Positions 29,496 through 37,059 of a DNA stretch of 37,059 nucleotides are shown here, piece by piece. A program made the position numbers and the translations under genes. Under the pieces are notes generated by a model. That model was given only the letters and a program-made list of their open reading frames with translations. It was not told the DNA's origin and searched no databases. Every line of letters starts with the position of its first letter. Position 1 is the stretch's first letter. This stretch comes from Pseudomonadota bacterium (GTDB taxonomy: Bacteria; Chloroflexota; UBA5177), in NCBI GenBank assembly GCA_021324655.1, contig JAJPIP010000093.1:1-37059 (forward strand), in the 5' to 3' direction.

Positions 29496-31688
29496 ATGAC
29501 CACGGTCTCCGGGTCGGTCGACCGCATCGTCTTTCGCAATCCGGAGACCGGCTACTGCGTTGCCCGTTTTCGCCTCTCCGATCCCTCCGTGAGAGATACC
29601 ACGACCACCGTTGTCGGCGCGATGCCGGACGTGCGGGTCGGCGAGGTTCTGCGCCTCACGGGCGAGTGGCAGCTTCACCCCGTCCACGGACGCAACTTCC
29701 GGGTGGAGCGTTTCGAGGCGGAACTACCGGACACGGCGGAAGGCATCGAGCGCTATCTGGGATCGGGCGTCGTCGCCGGCGTCGGCCCCGTCACCGCGGC
29801 GCGCATCGTGGAACACTTCGGTGACGAGTCGCTCCGTATCCTCGACGAGGAGTCCGAGAGACTGCTCGACGTCGCCGGAATCAGCCGAAAACGTCTGGAG
29901 GTCATCCAGGCATCGTGGCAGGAACAGAAGGAGGTGCGCGACCTGGCTCTCTTCCTCCAGGACCACGGTATGAGCGTTGGACTTGCTGCCCGCATTTATG
30001 GGGAGTACGGACGCGAGGCGGTGGACGTCATCAAGCGTGATCCTTATCAGCTGGCGCACGACGTGCACGGCATCGGATTTCGCACCGCCGATGCCGTTGC
30101 CGCTCACCTTGGCATCCCCAAGGACTCGCCCTCCCGGTATGTCGCGGGGCTGCGTTACGTGCTGTCGGAGGCCGCGGAGGACGGACACCTGTACCTGTCG
30201 CGCCCGGCGACCCTGGCCAGGGGGGCCAAGCTGCTTCGCGCCCGCGTCGAAGCGCTGGAGCCGGCCCTGCTGGACCTCATCAGGCGAGGGGACGCCGTCA
30301 TCGATCGCGATGACGTCTATCTGACTCCGTTCTACAAGTCTGAAGCCGGCGCCGCACGGCTGGTCGCCGCGCTCCAGGAGACGCCGTCCGTGCTCACCCT
30401 GGATCGCCGCTCCGACCCTTCCGATGCGCTGCGGCGGGCGGCTGAGGTGCAGGGGCTAGCATTAGCTCCCGGCCAGCTCGAGGCGGCTCATCGCGCCCTG
30501 ACGTGCAAAATCAGCGTGCTGACCGGTGGCCCGGGAACGGGTAAGACGTCTACCCTGCGGACCCTGATCGTCGCGCTCGAGCTGATGGACGTCACCTACG
30601 CCCTCTGCGCGCCGACCGGCCGCGCCGCCAAGCGGGTAGCGGAAACGACGGAGCGGCCCGCGTCGACCATCCACCGGCTGCTCGAGTACCAGCCCGGTAT
30701 CGGCATCTTCGGCCGTGATCACATCAACCCGCTCGAAGCGGACGTCGTGATCGTCGACGAGGTCTCGATGCTCGACGCTGTGCTCTTCTACCACCTCCTC
30801 AAGGCGGTGCCGCCTGAGTCTCATCTCTTACTGGTTGGCGACGCTGACCAACTCCCGGCGGTCGGGCCCGGGAGTGTCCTGCATGAGCTCATCGTCAGCG
30901 AGAGAGTCCCCACCACGCGGCTCACCGACCTGTTCCGTCAGGCGCGCGGTTCCAACATCATTCGCGCCGCCCATGCCATCAACCGCGGTGAAGTACCCGA
31001 GATCGGCAACGCGCCGACCGATGATCTGTTCTTCACCCGCGCCGACAACGACGAGGCAGCGGTCTCGGCGATCAAGCGCTTGCTTCTCGAGCGCATCCCG
31101 CACCGATTCGGATTCGACCCTGTGGACGATGTCCAGGTCATCTCACCCATGCATCGGGGGCCGGCCGGCGTCGCCAACCTCAATACCGAGATCCAGGGGC
31201 TGCTCAACCCGGCCTCCGGGAACCGCCAGGAACTGGCACGCGGCCAGCGGCTATTCCGGCTAGGCGACAAGGTCATGCAGATCCGCAACAACTACGAGAA
31301 AGACGTGTTCAACGGGGACCTGGGGCGCGTCACCGCTATCCGCAATGACGAGGGAGCGCTGGACGTGACCTTCGGACGAGATGTCATTACGTACGAGGCG
31401 GCCGATCTGGACGAGATTGTCCTCGCCTATGCCATCTCCGTTCACAAGGCGCAAGGCAGCGAATTTCCCTGCATCGTCATGCCGCTCGTGACCCGTCACT
31501 TCATGCTTTTGCAGCGCCACCTCCTCTACACGGCGATCACACGGGCGCGGCAATTGTGTGTCCTGGTGGGGTCGCGCCGGGCCCTGGAGGTCGCAGTGGC
31601 CACCGACCGTGGCGACGGACGCAACACGCATCTGGCAGAGCGACTGAACGGAATGCGGCCTCCGGCCGATCAAATAGGGTTGCTCTAA
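29496..31688 (+). CDS. recD2: RecD2-type superfamily 1B DNA helicase (730 aa)
   Basis: It is a 5'-3' helicase of the RecD2 class, which works without RecBC. The N-terminal RecD2 extension is present: OB-like region at about 1-80, then helix-hairpin-helix motifs (YLGSGVVAGVGPVTAARIVEHF and HDVHGIGFRTADAVA). Walker A is GGPGTGKTS (about 344-352), motif Ia CAPTGRAAKR, motif II VIVDEVSML, motif III LLVGDADQLPAVGPG, and late motifs FNGDLGRV, SVHKAQGSEF and YTAITRARQL. Length matches the family. ATG follows the ruvB TAA with no gap. Coupling to ruvAB suggests a shared role in replication-fork repair or recombination. Confidence 0.96.
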   Translation: MTTVSGSVDRIVFRNPETGYCVARFRLSDPSVRDTTTTVVGAMPDVRVGEVLRLTGEWQLHPVHGRNFRVERFEAELPDTAEGIERYLGSGVVAGVGPVTAARIVEHFGDESLRILDEESERLLDVAGISRKRLEVIQASWQEQKEVRDLALFLQDHGMSVGLAARIYGEYGREAVDVIKRDPYQLAHDVHGIGFRTADAVAAHLGIPKDSPSRYVAGLRYVLSEAAEDGHLYLSRPATLARGAKLLRARVEALEPALLDLIRRGDAVIDRDDVYLTPFYKSEAGAARLVAALQETPSVLTLDRRSDPSDALRRAAEVQGLALAPGQLEAAHRALTCKISVLTGGPGTGKTSTLRTLIVALELMDVTYALCAPTGRAAKRVAETTERPASTIHRLLEYQPGIGIFGRDHINPLEADVVIVDEVSMLDAVLFYHLLKAVPPESHLLLVGDADQLPAVGPGSVLHELIVSERVPTTRLTDLFRQARGSNIIRAAHAINRGEVPEIGNAPTDDLFFTRADNDEAAVSAIKRLLLERIPHRFGFDPVDDVQVISPMHRGPAGVANLNTEIQGLLNPASGNRQELARGQRLFRLGDKVMQIRNNYEKDVFNGDLGRVTAIRNDEGALDVTFGRDVITYEAADLDEIVLAYAISVHKAQGSEFPCIVMPLVTRHFMLLQRHLLYTAITRARQLCVLVGSRRALEVAVATDRGDGRNTHLAERLNGMRPPADQIGLL

Positions 31689-31694
31689 TAGAGC

Positions 31695-32327
31695 GTGGCT
31701 TTCTTTGCCGCGGCTCTCGCGACTATCTTCAGCGTCATTGATCCGGTCGGACTTGCCCCACTGTTCCTGGGACTGACGGCCGAGATGAGCGGGCCCCAGC
31801 GCATCGCGACCATTCATCGAGCCGTGCTGATTGCGGCGCTCATCCTGCTCATCTTCGCGATCGCCGGTAGAGTGATGCTCCATGCGCTCGGCATATCCGT
31901 GCCGGCGTTCTCGATTGCCGGGGGCATTCTCCTGCTGCTTATCGCCATCGACATGCTGTTTGCCCGAACGTCGAGCACCAAGGAGACACCGGCCGAGCGC
32001 GCGGCAGCTTTGCAGAGCGCCGACATCTCGGTGTTTCCCCTCGCGATCCCTATCGTGAGCGGTCCAGGCGCGATTGCCACGGTGATCCTCTATATGTCGT
32101 ACGCCAATGGAAGCCCCGTCAAGGTCGCCGCCGTCCTCGCGGCCATCGCCATCTCGTTGGCTGCCAGTTATGTGTCGATGCGGCTCAGCGGCCTGCTTCT
32201 CCTGCTACTTGGCGAGACGGGCGTGCATGTGGTTGGGCGGCTCATGGGCATTCTGTTGGCGGCTCTTGCCATCCAGTTTGTTCTCAACGGCGTGGCCACC
32301 TACTGGCATCACACCCTCGCTCTCTAG
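31695..32327 (+). CDS. MarC-family integral membrane protein (210 aa)
   Basis: Six hydrophobic helices and the family patterns are present: FSVIDPVGLAPLFLGLT at the start, FSIAGGILLLLIAIDML in the middle, and PLAIPIVSGPGAIATVI near residue 115-130, then GRLMGILLAALAIQF near the end. The molecular function of MarC proteins is unresolved; the multiple-antibiotic-resistance name is historical. GTG start, six bases after the recD2 stop, without a clear ribosome-binding site, so translation may be coupled. Its stop TAG lies in CTAG (32324-32327), shared with the stop of the convergent gene. Confidence 0.92.
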   Translation: MAFFAAALATIFSVIDPVGLAPLFLGLTAEMSGPQRIATIHRAVLIAALILLIFAIAGRVMLHALGISVPAFSIAGGILLLLIAIDMLFARTSSTKETPAERAAALQSADISVFPLAIPIVSGPGAIATVILYMSYANGSPVKVAAVLAAIAISLAASYVSMRLSGLLLLLLGETGVHVVGRLMGILLAALAIQFVLNGVATYWHHTLAL

Positions 32328-32617
32328 GCCGTCGTTGTCCGGGACGGCTTCGCCGACTTCCATACTGTGTAGGCATCCGGCAGACAGACCCCGCACGGAC
32401 GATACCCGGCCGCGGCCGCGTCCGACGCGTCGGCGAAGAAGACGCGGTGCCTGGCATAAGCGCCCTGGGCGAGGGCTCGCAGGGCGGCGGGGCAATCAAG
32501 CCGCCCGTAGATCTTGCTTCGCCGGTGCCCGCCATAGCGACCCGGCTCCCAGCACGGGTATGGACGGCCCGATCGATCCAGCAAGACAAACGGCTTCGTG
32601 CGCGCCGCGAACGTCAT
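32324..32617 (-). CDS. Stand-alone Ada-type Cys4 metal-binding protein (97 aa)
   Basis: The C-terminal half matches the zinc-binding N-domain of Ada: VFFADASDAAAAGYRPCGVC, with Cys75 and Cys78, plus Cys42 and Cys22 as likely further ligands. In Ada one such Cys takes a methyl group from DNA phosphotriesters; here the catalytic and DNA-binding remainder of Ada is absent. Stand-alone proteins of this size exist in several bacterial groups and are not well studied. ATG at 32617 overlaps the sufU stop in ATGA, so they are coupled; longer upstream frames lie inside sufU. A redox or metal-binding role beside the Fe-S scaffold is plausible; a methylation sensor is the alternative. Confidence 0.75.
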   Translation of the reverse strand: MTFAARTKPFVLLDRSGRPYPCWEPGRYGGHRRSKIYGRLDCPAALRALAQGAYARHRVFFADASDAAAAGYRPCGVCLPDAYTVWKSAKPSRTTTA

Positions 32618-33003
32618 TGCTGCCCAGTCCTCAGATAGTCGCGTGCGGCGCTTTTGGTAACGGACAGAGCAAGCGTCGCACACCGCGTGCGGGTGGCCAC
32701 GACCTCTTTGCCCAGTTCTTCGACGACATCTTCGTACGACATGTTCTGGATCTCGTCCAGTGTGCGGCCGACCAGTTCTTCGGTCAACATGGATGCCGCC
32801 GCCTGGCTGATGGTGCACCCTTCACCCTGGAAGGCGGCTTCGGTGACCCGGCCGGTGTCGTCGACGTTTGCGTACATCACCACGATGTCCCCGCACCCCG
32901 GGTTTCCACCACTAGCACGAATGTGCGCCGGTTCCAGTGCGCGCTTATTCCGGGGATTGTCGTGATGGTCGAGAATATTGTCGATGTAATCTTGACGGTC
33001 CAC
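32614..33003 (-). CDS. sufU: SufU/IscU-type Fe-S scaffold protein (129 aa)
   Basis: It has the three scaffold cysteines: Cys37 in GNPGCGD, Cys63 in GEGCTIS and Cys108 in TRCATLAL. The Asp after Cys37 is present. Spacing Cys63 to Cys108 is longer than in IscU, as in the Gram-positive SufU group, where the protein binds Zn and accepts sulfur from SufS. It starts DYIDNILDHHDNPRN, a typical SufU opening. GTG start with AGGAG six bases upstream. No cysteine desulfurase or SufB/C/D is adjacent in the window, so other suf genes must be elsewhere. Confidence 0.92.
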   Translation of the reverse strand: MDRQDYIDNILDHHDNPRNKRALEPAHIRASGGNPGCGDIVVMYANVDDTGRVTEAAFQGEGCTISQAAASMLTEELVGRTLDEIQNMSYEDVVEELGKEVVATRTRCATLALSVTKSAARDYLRTGQQ

Positions 33004-33050
33004 GTAGTACTCCTATGCTCATGATACGGCGCGGGGGTACGCGAAAAAGG

Positions 33051-33061
33051 TGCTATATAGT
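33051..33061 (+). promoter_or_regulatory. Extended -10 promoter candidate of the sdh unit
   Basis: TGCTATATAGT gives a TGn extended -10 followed by TATATA/TATAGT. No good -35 is seen (GGGGGT at the expected place). The leader would be about 165 nt to the ATG at 33235. The stretch 33004-33234 otherwise contains no convincing gene. Confidence 0.42.
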
Positions 33062-33234
33062 GGGTAAGAAAAGCCGGAGGGAGGAAGCGTGCCAGCCGGA
33101 TTCGACCGATGTAGGCTCACCATGACCTACGCCCTTGTCGCCGTGCTCAGCGGAGGTCATACCGCCTTTCGCACTCCGTCCGGTCTCTTCGTGGAGGCGG
33201 CAGCCGCCGTTCGCGCGGCTGCATCGGAGGAGTC

Positions 33235-33585
33235 ATGGTCAAGGAAAAGAGGCAGAGTCCCAGCACTCTGCTCTGGTTCATCCGGCACAAGCCGTACGTC
33301 CCGATCTCCGAGATCCGGCGTCGCTTTGCCATCGGGACCGATGAAGGGTCGTTCATCGAGGGCGGGAACCACCGTCGCGTCTTTGTAGGGTTGCCGCCCG
33401 CAACGGCGGAGTCTCTGGAGAAGCTGTGGAAACAGGGAAAGATCGGCGTCGAGTTGTCCTGTGAGTTCGATGCCAGCGTCGTCATCGGGGTCTATCCGAT
33501 GAACCCGGCCAAGGAGCCGTCGAACGGCGCCTACGCGAACGGACGAAGGTTCGATGTCGAGCCGCGCGAAGCGGCCAATTCCTGA
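33235..33585 (+). CDS. Small soluble protein of unknown function, first in the sdh unit (116 aa)
   Basis: I do not recognise a named family. It has no signal peptide or membrane helix. Features are an aromatic/basic opening (TLLWFIRHKPYVPISEIRRRF), split around 11-31, a central IEGGNHRRVFVGLPPATAESL and one Cys in VELSCEFD. The GGAGG four bases upstream supports the ATG. It lies 18 nt before sdhC. In mycobacterial sdh1 loci a small conserved protein also precedes sdhC, so a position-specific helper in complex assembly is a reasonable guess. Sequence relationship to that protein is not established here. Confidence 0.78.
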   Translation: MVKEKRQSPSTLLWFIRHKPYVPISEIRRRFAIGTDEGSFIEGGNHRRVFVGLPPATAESLEKLWKQGKIGVELSCEFDASVVIGVYPMNPAKEPSNGAYANGRRFDVEPREAANS

Positions 33586-33603
33586 GGGAGCGGAAGAGAG
33601 CAC

Positions 33604-34398
33604 ATGACCGTCGAGGAGAGGGTGGCGGAAGCGCCGAGCGTTCGTCAGCCGCCGACAAATGCCATGCCCGGACGCGGCGGCTGGTGGATCCAGCCGAATA
33701 GCGTCGCGATCGCCTTCACCCTGTTCATCCTGTATTCGGGCTGGTCCGTCCTCTTCCTGTCCGGCCACACCACCTACGGCCCGTACCTCTCGCCGTTCTA
33801 CTCCCCGCACATCCCGCTGAACTGGCCTCTTTCCGCCGCCATTCTCGTGGCGTGGGTGCCCCTCGGCTTTCGCGCTACGTGTTACTACTACCGAAAGGCG
33901 TACTATCGCGCGTACTTCCGCGATCCACCGGCCTGTGCGATCGGTGAGCCACAACATCCTCACCTTTTCGCCGGCAGTTACTCGGGAGAACGCAAATTCC
34001 CCTGGGTTCTGAACAACTTCCATCGCTACTTTCTCTATCTGGCATTGATCGTCCTCGGGTTCCTGTGGTGGGACACGATCAATGCATTTCACTACGGCGG
34101 CACCTGGTACGTCGGACTGGGATCTCTGCTCATGCTGGCCAATGTGATCCTGCTCACGGGCTATACCTTCTCGTGCCACGCGCTGCGCCATCTCGTGGGC
34201 GGGAGCGTCGACTGCTTTTCCTGCGCATTTGCCGGGCGACCACGCCACGGCATGTACGGGCTGGTGAGCAAAATCAACCCGTATCACCCGAACTTCGCCT
34301 GGCTCAGCCTGGCATCGGTTGCCGCGGTCGACATCTATATCCGGCTCGCCTCCTACGGAGCCTTCGGCCACTGCCTGGGAACCCATTTTGGCTGCTGA
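33604..34398 (+). CDS. sdhC: Succinate dehydrogenase membrane anchor, Sdh1-type (264 aa)
   Basis: It is a single anchor with five hydrophobic helices (about 33-53, 72-90, 137-157, 166-187, 230-250), instead of separate SdhC and SdhD. Conserved-looking polar residues include Cys93 (TCYYYRKAYYR), Cys111 (PPACA), His140 (NNFHRYF), His163, and Cys191-His192-His196 (SCHALRH). This set resembles the mycobacterial Sdh1 anchor, which has been reported to carry a membrane-embedded Rieske-type [2Fe-2S] cluster instead of the usual haem arrangement. It should pass electrons to a quinone. Gap to sdhA is one base. Haem ligation by some of these His residues cannot be excluded. Confidence 0.85.
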   Translation: MTVEERVAEAPSVRQPPTNAMPGRGGWWIQPNSVAIAFTLFILYSGWSVLFLSGHTTYGPYLSPFYSPHIPLNWPLSAAILVAWVPLGFRATCYYYRKAYYRAYFRDPPACAIGEPQHPHLFAGSYSGERKFPWVLNNFHRYFLYLALIVLGFLWWDTINAFHYGGTWYVGLGSLLMLANVILLTGYTFSCHALRHLVGGSVDCFSCAFAGRPRHGMYGLVSKINPYHPNFAWLSLASVAAVDIYIRLASYGAFGHCLGTHFGC

Positions 34399-34399
34399 T

Positions 34400-36121
34400 A
34401 TGGCGGTCGACTACGAGATTCATGACCACGACGTCCTGATCATCGGCGCGGGCGGCGCCGGCCTGCGCGCCGCCATCCAGGCCTCTAACGCCGGCGCGTC
34501 CGTTGGCGTTGTCACGAAGTCACTTCTGGGAAAGGCACACACGGTGATGGCCGAGGGAGGCATGGCTGCCTCGCTGGGAAACGTGGATCCGGCCGACAAC
34601 TGGAAGGTGCACTTTGCCGACACGATGCGTAGCGGGAAGATGATCAACAACTGGCGCATGGTGGAGCTCTTTGCCAAAGATGCGCCAAATCAGGTGTACC
34701 AGTTAGAGCGCTGGGGAGCGCTTTTCGACCGCACTCCCGAGGGCAAGATCATGCAGCGGCCGTTCGGCGCTCACACATACCGCCGCCTGGCGCATGTCGG
34801 CGACCGCACCGGACTCGAACTGATCCGGACGCTTGAGGACCGCAGCATTCACACCGGCGCGACCGTCTACATGGAGTGCATCGTCACGCGCCTGCTCAAG
34901 GACGGTGATCATATCGCGGGTGCCTTCGGGTACTTCCGAGACGATGGCCGCTTCGTGCTCTTCCGGGCCAAAGCCATCATCCTGGCCTCCGGCGGGTGGG
35001 GCCGGATGTACAAAGTGACGTCGAATTCCTGGGAGTGCACCGGGGACGGCGTTGCCATGGCCTATGAGGCCGGGGCCGAGCTGCGCGATACCGAGATGGT
35101 CCAGTTTCATCCGACAGGCATGGTATGGCCGCCGGGGGTACGCGGCATTCTCGTCACCGAAGGCGTCCGGGGTGAAGGGGGGCTGCTGAAAAACTCACTC
35201 GGCGAACGCTTCATGGAGAAGTACGATCCCAAGAAGATGGAGTTGTCTTCCCGAGACGTGGTGGCTCGCTCCATCTATCGCGAGGTCCAGGAAGGCCGCG
35301 GCTCGCCGCACGGCGGGGCTTTCCTCGATATCTCCTACAAGCCTGCCGACTTCATCCGCACCAAGCTGCCCTCCATGTACGAGCAATTCAAGGTGCTGGC
35401 CGATATCGACATCACCAAGGAGCCGATGCAGGTGGCTCCGACGGTCCACTACGCCATGGGCGGTGTCGATGTCGACGGTGATACGGCGGCGACCACGGTG
35501 CCGGGCCTCTATGCGGCGGGCGAGGTGGCCAGCGGATTGCACGGGGCCAACCGACTGGGTGGCAATTCGTTGAGCGATCTCGTCGTGTTCGGCACGATCG
35601 CGGGACAGTGCGCCGCGGATCACGCCCGTGGCATCGCGAGCTTCCCGGGAATCGACGATGCGCAGATTCGTGACGAACAAGAAATTCTACTGCGCCCGTT
35701 CGAGTCTGGCGGTGGTGAGAACCCGTACCTGATCCACCAGGATCTGCAGGACATCATGGCGGACCACGCCGGCATCTCTCGCACCGGTCCGGGGCTCGAG
35801 GAGGGCCTGGCGAAGCTGGCTGCCTTGCGGGAGCGAGCGTGCCGGATCTCGATCAAGGGATCGCGAATCTTCAATCCGGCATGGAGCATGGCGCGAGACG
35901 ACCTGTTCATGCTGACAGTGGCCGAAGCAGTCATAAGAGCCGCCCTGGCTCGAACGGAGAGCCGCGGCGCGCACTGGCGGCTGGACTACCCCGAGCTGGA
36001 TCCCGAGCAGGGGAAGGTTAATTACATGGTCTGCAAGGCGGACGGCTGCATGGAAGTGCATGCGGCCCCGATCCCCCCGATGCCGCCGGAATTGCAAGAA
36101 GTTATTGAGGAGACGTCTTAG
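34400..36121 (+). CDS. sdhA: Succinate dehydrogenase flavoprotein subunit (573 aa)
   Basis: It oxidises succinate to fumarate with covalently bound FAD. Motifs: IIGAGGAGLRAA (14-25, dinucleotide fold), KAHTVMAEGG with His47 as the expected FAD-linking residue, HPTGMVWPPGVRGILVTEGV with the capping-domain contacts, SSRDVVARSIYRE with the catalytic Arg, and HYAMGGVDVDGD followed by GLYAAGEVASGLHGANRLGGNSL. Length is close to Sdh1-type SdhA. ATG at 34400 is used, one base after the sdhC stop; an in-frame ATG at 34319 lies inside sdhC and gives an unrelated 27-residue prefix. Its TAG overlaps the sdhB GTG by one base. Fumarate reduction in the reverse direction is possible. Confidence 0.96.
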   Translation: MAVDYEIHDHDVLIIGAGGAGLRAAIQASNAGASVGVVTKSLLGKAHTVMAEGGMAASLGNVDPADNWKVHFADTMRSGKMINNWRMVELFAKDAPNQVYQLERWGALFDRTPEGKIMQRPFGAHTYRRLAHVGDRTGLELIRTLEDRSIHTGATVYMECIVTRLLKDGDHIAGAFGYFRDDGRFVLFRAKAIILASGGWGRMYKVTSNSWECTGDGVAMAYEAGAELRDTEMVQFHPTGMVWPPGVRGILVTEGVRGEGGLLKNSLGERFMEKYDPKKMELSSRDVVARSIYREVQEGRGSPHGGAFLDISYKPADFIRTKLPSMYEQFKVLADIDITKEPMQVAPTVHYAMGGVDVDGDTAATTVPGLYAAGEVASGLHGANRLGGNSLSDLVVFGTIAGQCAADHARGIASFPGIDDAQIRDEQEILLRPFESGGGENPYLIHQDLQDIMADHAGISRTGPGLEEGLAKLAALRERACRISIKGSRIFNPAWSMARDDLFMLTVAEAVIRAALARTESRGAHWRLDYPELDPEQGKVNYMVCKADGCMEVHAAPIPPMPPELQEVIEETS

Positions 36122-36918
36122 TGCCGGATGAAACAATCACGTTCCGCGTGTGGCGTGGCGACCCGTCGGGAGGCCAGGAAGTAGAGTATCGTGTTCCGGC
36201 CGTCACCGGTATGGTCGTTCTCGACGCCATGCACTATATCCAGGCGTATCTCGACGGGGATCTGGCCGTCCGCTGGAACTGCAAAGCAGCAAAGTGCGGT
36301 TCATGCAGTGCCGAGATCAATGGGTTCCCCAAGTTGATGTGCAAGACGCGCATCGACGGCCTTCCAGCCGACGCCCCGATTCACGTCCACCCCATGCGCT
36401 CGTTTCCAGTCATCAGGGATCTGGTGACCGACGTCTCGTGGAACTATCGCGTCAACAAAGAGATCGCCCCGTTCACGCCGGCGGAGGACGACGGGGAGCC
36501 GTGGATCATGTACCAGGAAGATGTGCAGAGGCTCTACGAGCCTCGCAAGTGCATCGAATGTTTCCTCTGTCAGAACACGTGTCACGTCCTGCGCAATCAT
36601 GACGATTTCGCCGGGTACTACGGGCCGCGCTATATGGTGAGGTATCAGTACCTGGCCATGCATCCGAAGGACATTCTGGACCGACGCGAGGCTCTGAAGC
36701 AGAAGGCTGGGATCGGGTACTGCAACATCACTAAGTGCTGCCAGGAAGTATGCCCGGAGCACATCCACATTACCGACAACGCGATCATCCCGCTCAAAGA
36801 GCGGGTGGCCGATGAGTATTACGATCCTATTCGTTGGGCAATCCGCAAGTTGACCGGCGGCGAGCGAAAGCCCGAAGAGAGCACGACCGGTCCCGGGATC
36901 GTCGAGACGCCGAAATAG
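36121..36918 (+). CDS. sdhB: Succinate dehydrogenase iron-sulfur subunit (265 aa)
   Basis: It carries the three clusters linking FAD to the membrane anchor. [2Fe-2S]: Cys54, Cys59, Cys62, Cys74. [4Fe-4S]: Cys144, Cys147, Cys150 with Cys211. [3Fe-4S]: Cys154, Cys201, Cys207. Spacing matches the canonical SdhB scheme exactly. GTG start shares its G with the sdhA stop (TAGTG). Length is normal. It ends two bases before the start of a hairpin. Confidence 0.96.
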   Translation: MPDETITFRVWRGDPSGGQEVEYRVPAVTGMVVLDAMHYIQAYLDGDLAVRWNCKAAKCGSCSAEINGFPKLMCKTRIDGLPADAPIHVHPMRSFPVIRDLVTDVSWNYRVNKEIAPFTPAEDDGEPWIMYQEDVQRLYEPRKCIECFLCQNTCHVLRNHDDFAGYYGPRYMVRYQYLAMHPKDILDRREALKQKAGIGYCNITKCCQEVCPEHIHITDNAIIPLKERVADEYYDPIRWAIRKLTGGERKPEESTTGPGIVETPK

Positions 36919-36919
36919 T

Positions 36920-36951
36920 GAACGCCCCCGAGGAAACCCTCGGGGGCGTTC
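36920..36951. terminator. Hairpin ending the sdh unit
   Basis: GAACGCCCCCGAGG (36920-36933) pairs with CCTCGGGGGCGTTC (36938-36951), a perfect 14-bp stem with AAAC loop, just after sdhB. No U-run follows on the plus strand (AAAACAGG), as with the hairpin at 13293. The remaining bases to 37059 show no gene. Confidence 0.7.
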
Positions 36952-37059
36952 AAAACAGGCGTTGTGGCAGCGGCCGATCGTCCCACCCCGGTAGACGGGG
37001 CAGTATTGTAGGTGCAGCGCCGTTGCACGACCGTGATCGGGACGGGAACGGGTGGGGCC

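Noticed and set aside
33089-33388. 99-codon plus-strand frame before and across the 116-residue gene
   Set aside because: It overlaps the better supported gene at 33235 in another frame and has an Arg/Ser-rich, shadow-like sequence; only the non-coding leader is left.
33157-34386. 409-codon minus-strand frame opposite sdhC
   Set aside because: Sense-strand membrane helices and operon spacing fit SdhC; the antisense product shows no known pattern.
1-37059. CRISPR array, prophage, toxin-antitoxin or biosynthetic gene cluster
   Set aside because: No regularly spaced direct repeats, integrase, transposase, phage structural gene or paired small toxin-like genes were seen on either strand.

Overview
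The window is GC-rich DNA from an uncultivated-type bacterium. It carries long PT/AT-rich linkers in secreted proteins, many exported lipoproteins, a SufU-type scaffold, and a three-subunit succinate dehydrogenase resembling mycobacterial Sdh1. Frequent GTG/TTG starts and tightly overlapping genes are also seen. Together these suggest a Chloroflexota-like (Terrabacteria) lineage. That placement is an inference from gene style; no rRNA or other taxonomic marker is present.

Layout. (1) Positions 1-14994, plus strand, form a cell-envelope region. It holds a lipoprotein, an orphan sensor histidine kinase and an exported protein, all behind a good sigma-70 promoter. Next comes a 1565-residue exported Ala/Gly/Thr/Val-rich protein that looks like an S-layer or major surface protein. 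It has a near-perfect promoter, 11-bp-phased direct repeats upstream, a leader of about 220 nt that starts with a hairpin, and a strong terminator. It is followed by a TPR lipoprotein, a SurA/PrsA-type foldase lipoprotein, an exported beta-rich protein, a PQQ-type beta-propeller protein, a Lys/His-rich exported protein and a carboxypeptidase-regulatory-like lipoprotein.

(2) Positions 14995-27623, minus strand, read from 27623 downwards: an SsnA-type amidohydrolase, three xanthine-dehydrogenase-type subunits (FAD, 2Fe-2S, molybdopterin), a cysteine-synthase-fold PLP enzyme, a YgeW-type knotted carbamoyltransferase, adenine deaminase and 8-oxoguanine deaminase. These eight genes are translationally coupled (mostly 1-11 nt overlaps or gaps of at most 12 nt). 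They form a compact purine-catabolic operon: adenine and 8-oxoguanine funnel towards urate, with YgeW/SsnA-type downstream enzymes and no recognisable uricase or allantoinase. A PAP2/Aur1-like membrane phosphatase and a GT39-like glycosyltransferase trail behind them. This operon, with a CysK-like enzyme where enteric clusters carry YgeX, is the strongest candidate for a poorly described system.

(3) Positions 27648-32327, plus strand, divergent from the operon: ruvA, ruvB, recD2 (RuvB stop directly abuts the RecD2 start) and a MarC-family membrane protein. (4) Positions 32324-33003, minus strand: sufU and a stand-alone Ada-type Cys4 protein; the latter shares a CTAG stop overlap with marC. 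(5) Positions 33051-36951, plus strand: a small unknown protein, sdhC, sdhA and sdhB, ended by a hairpin. No tRNA, rRNA, CRISPR array, transposase or prophage gene was recognised. A dispersed palindromic repeat family is present at about 205-255 and 8684-8795.
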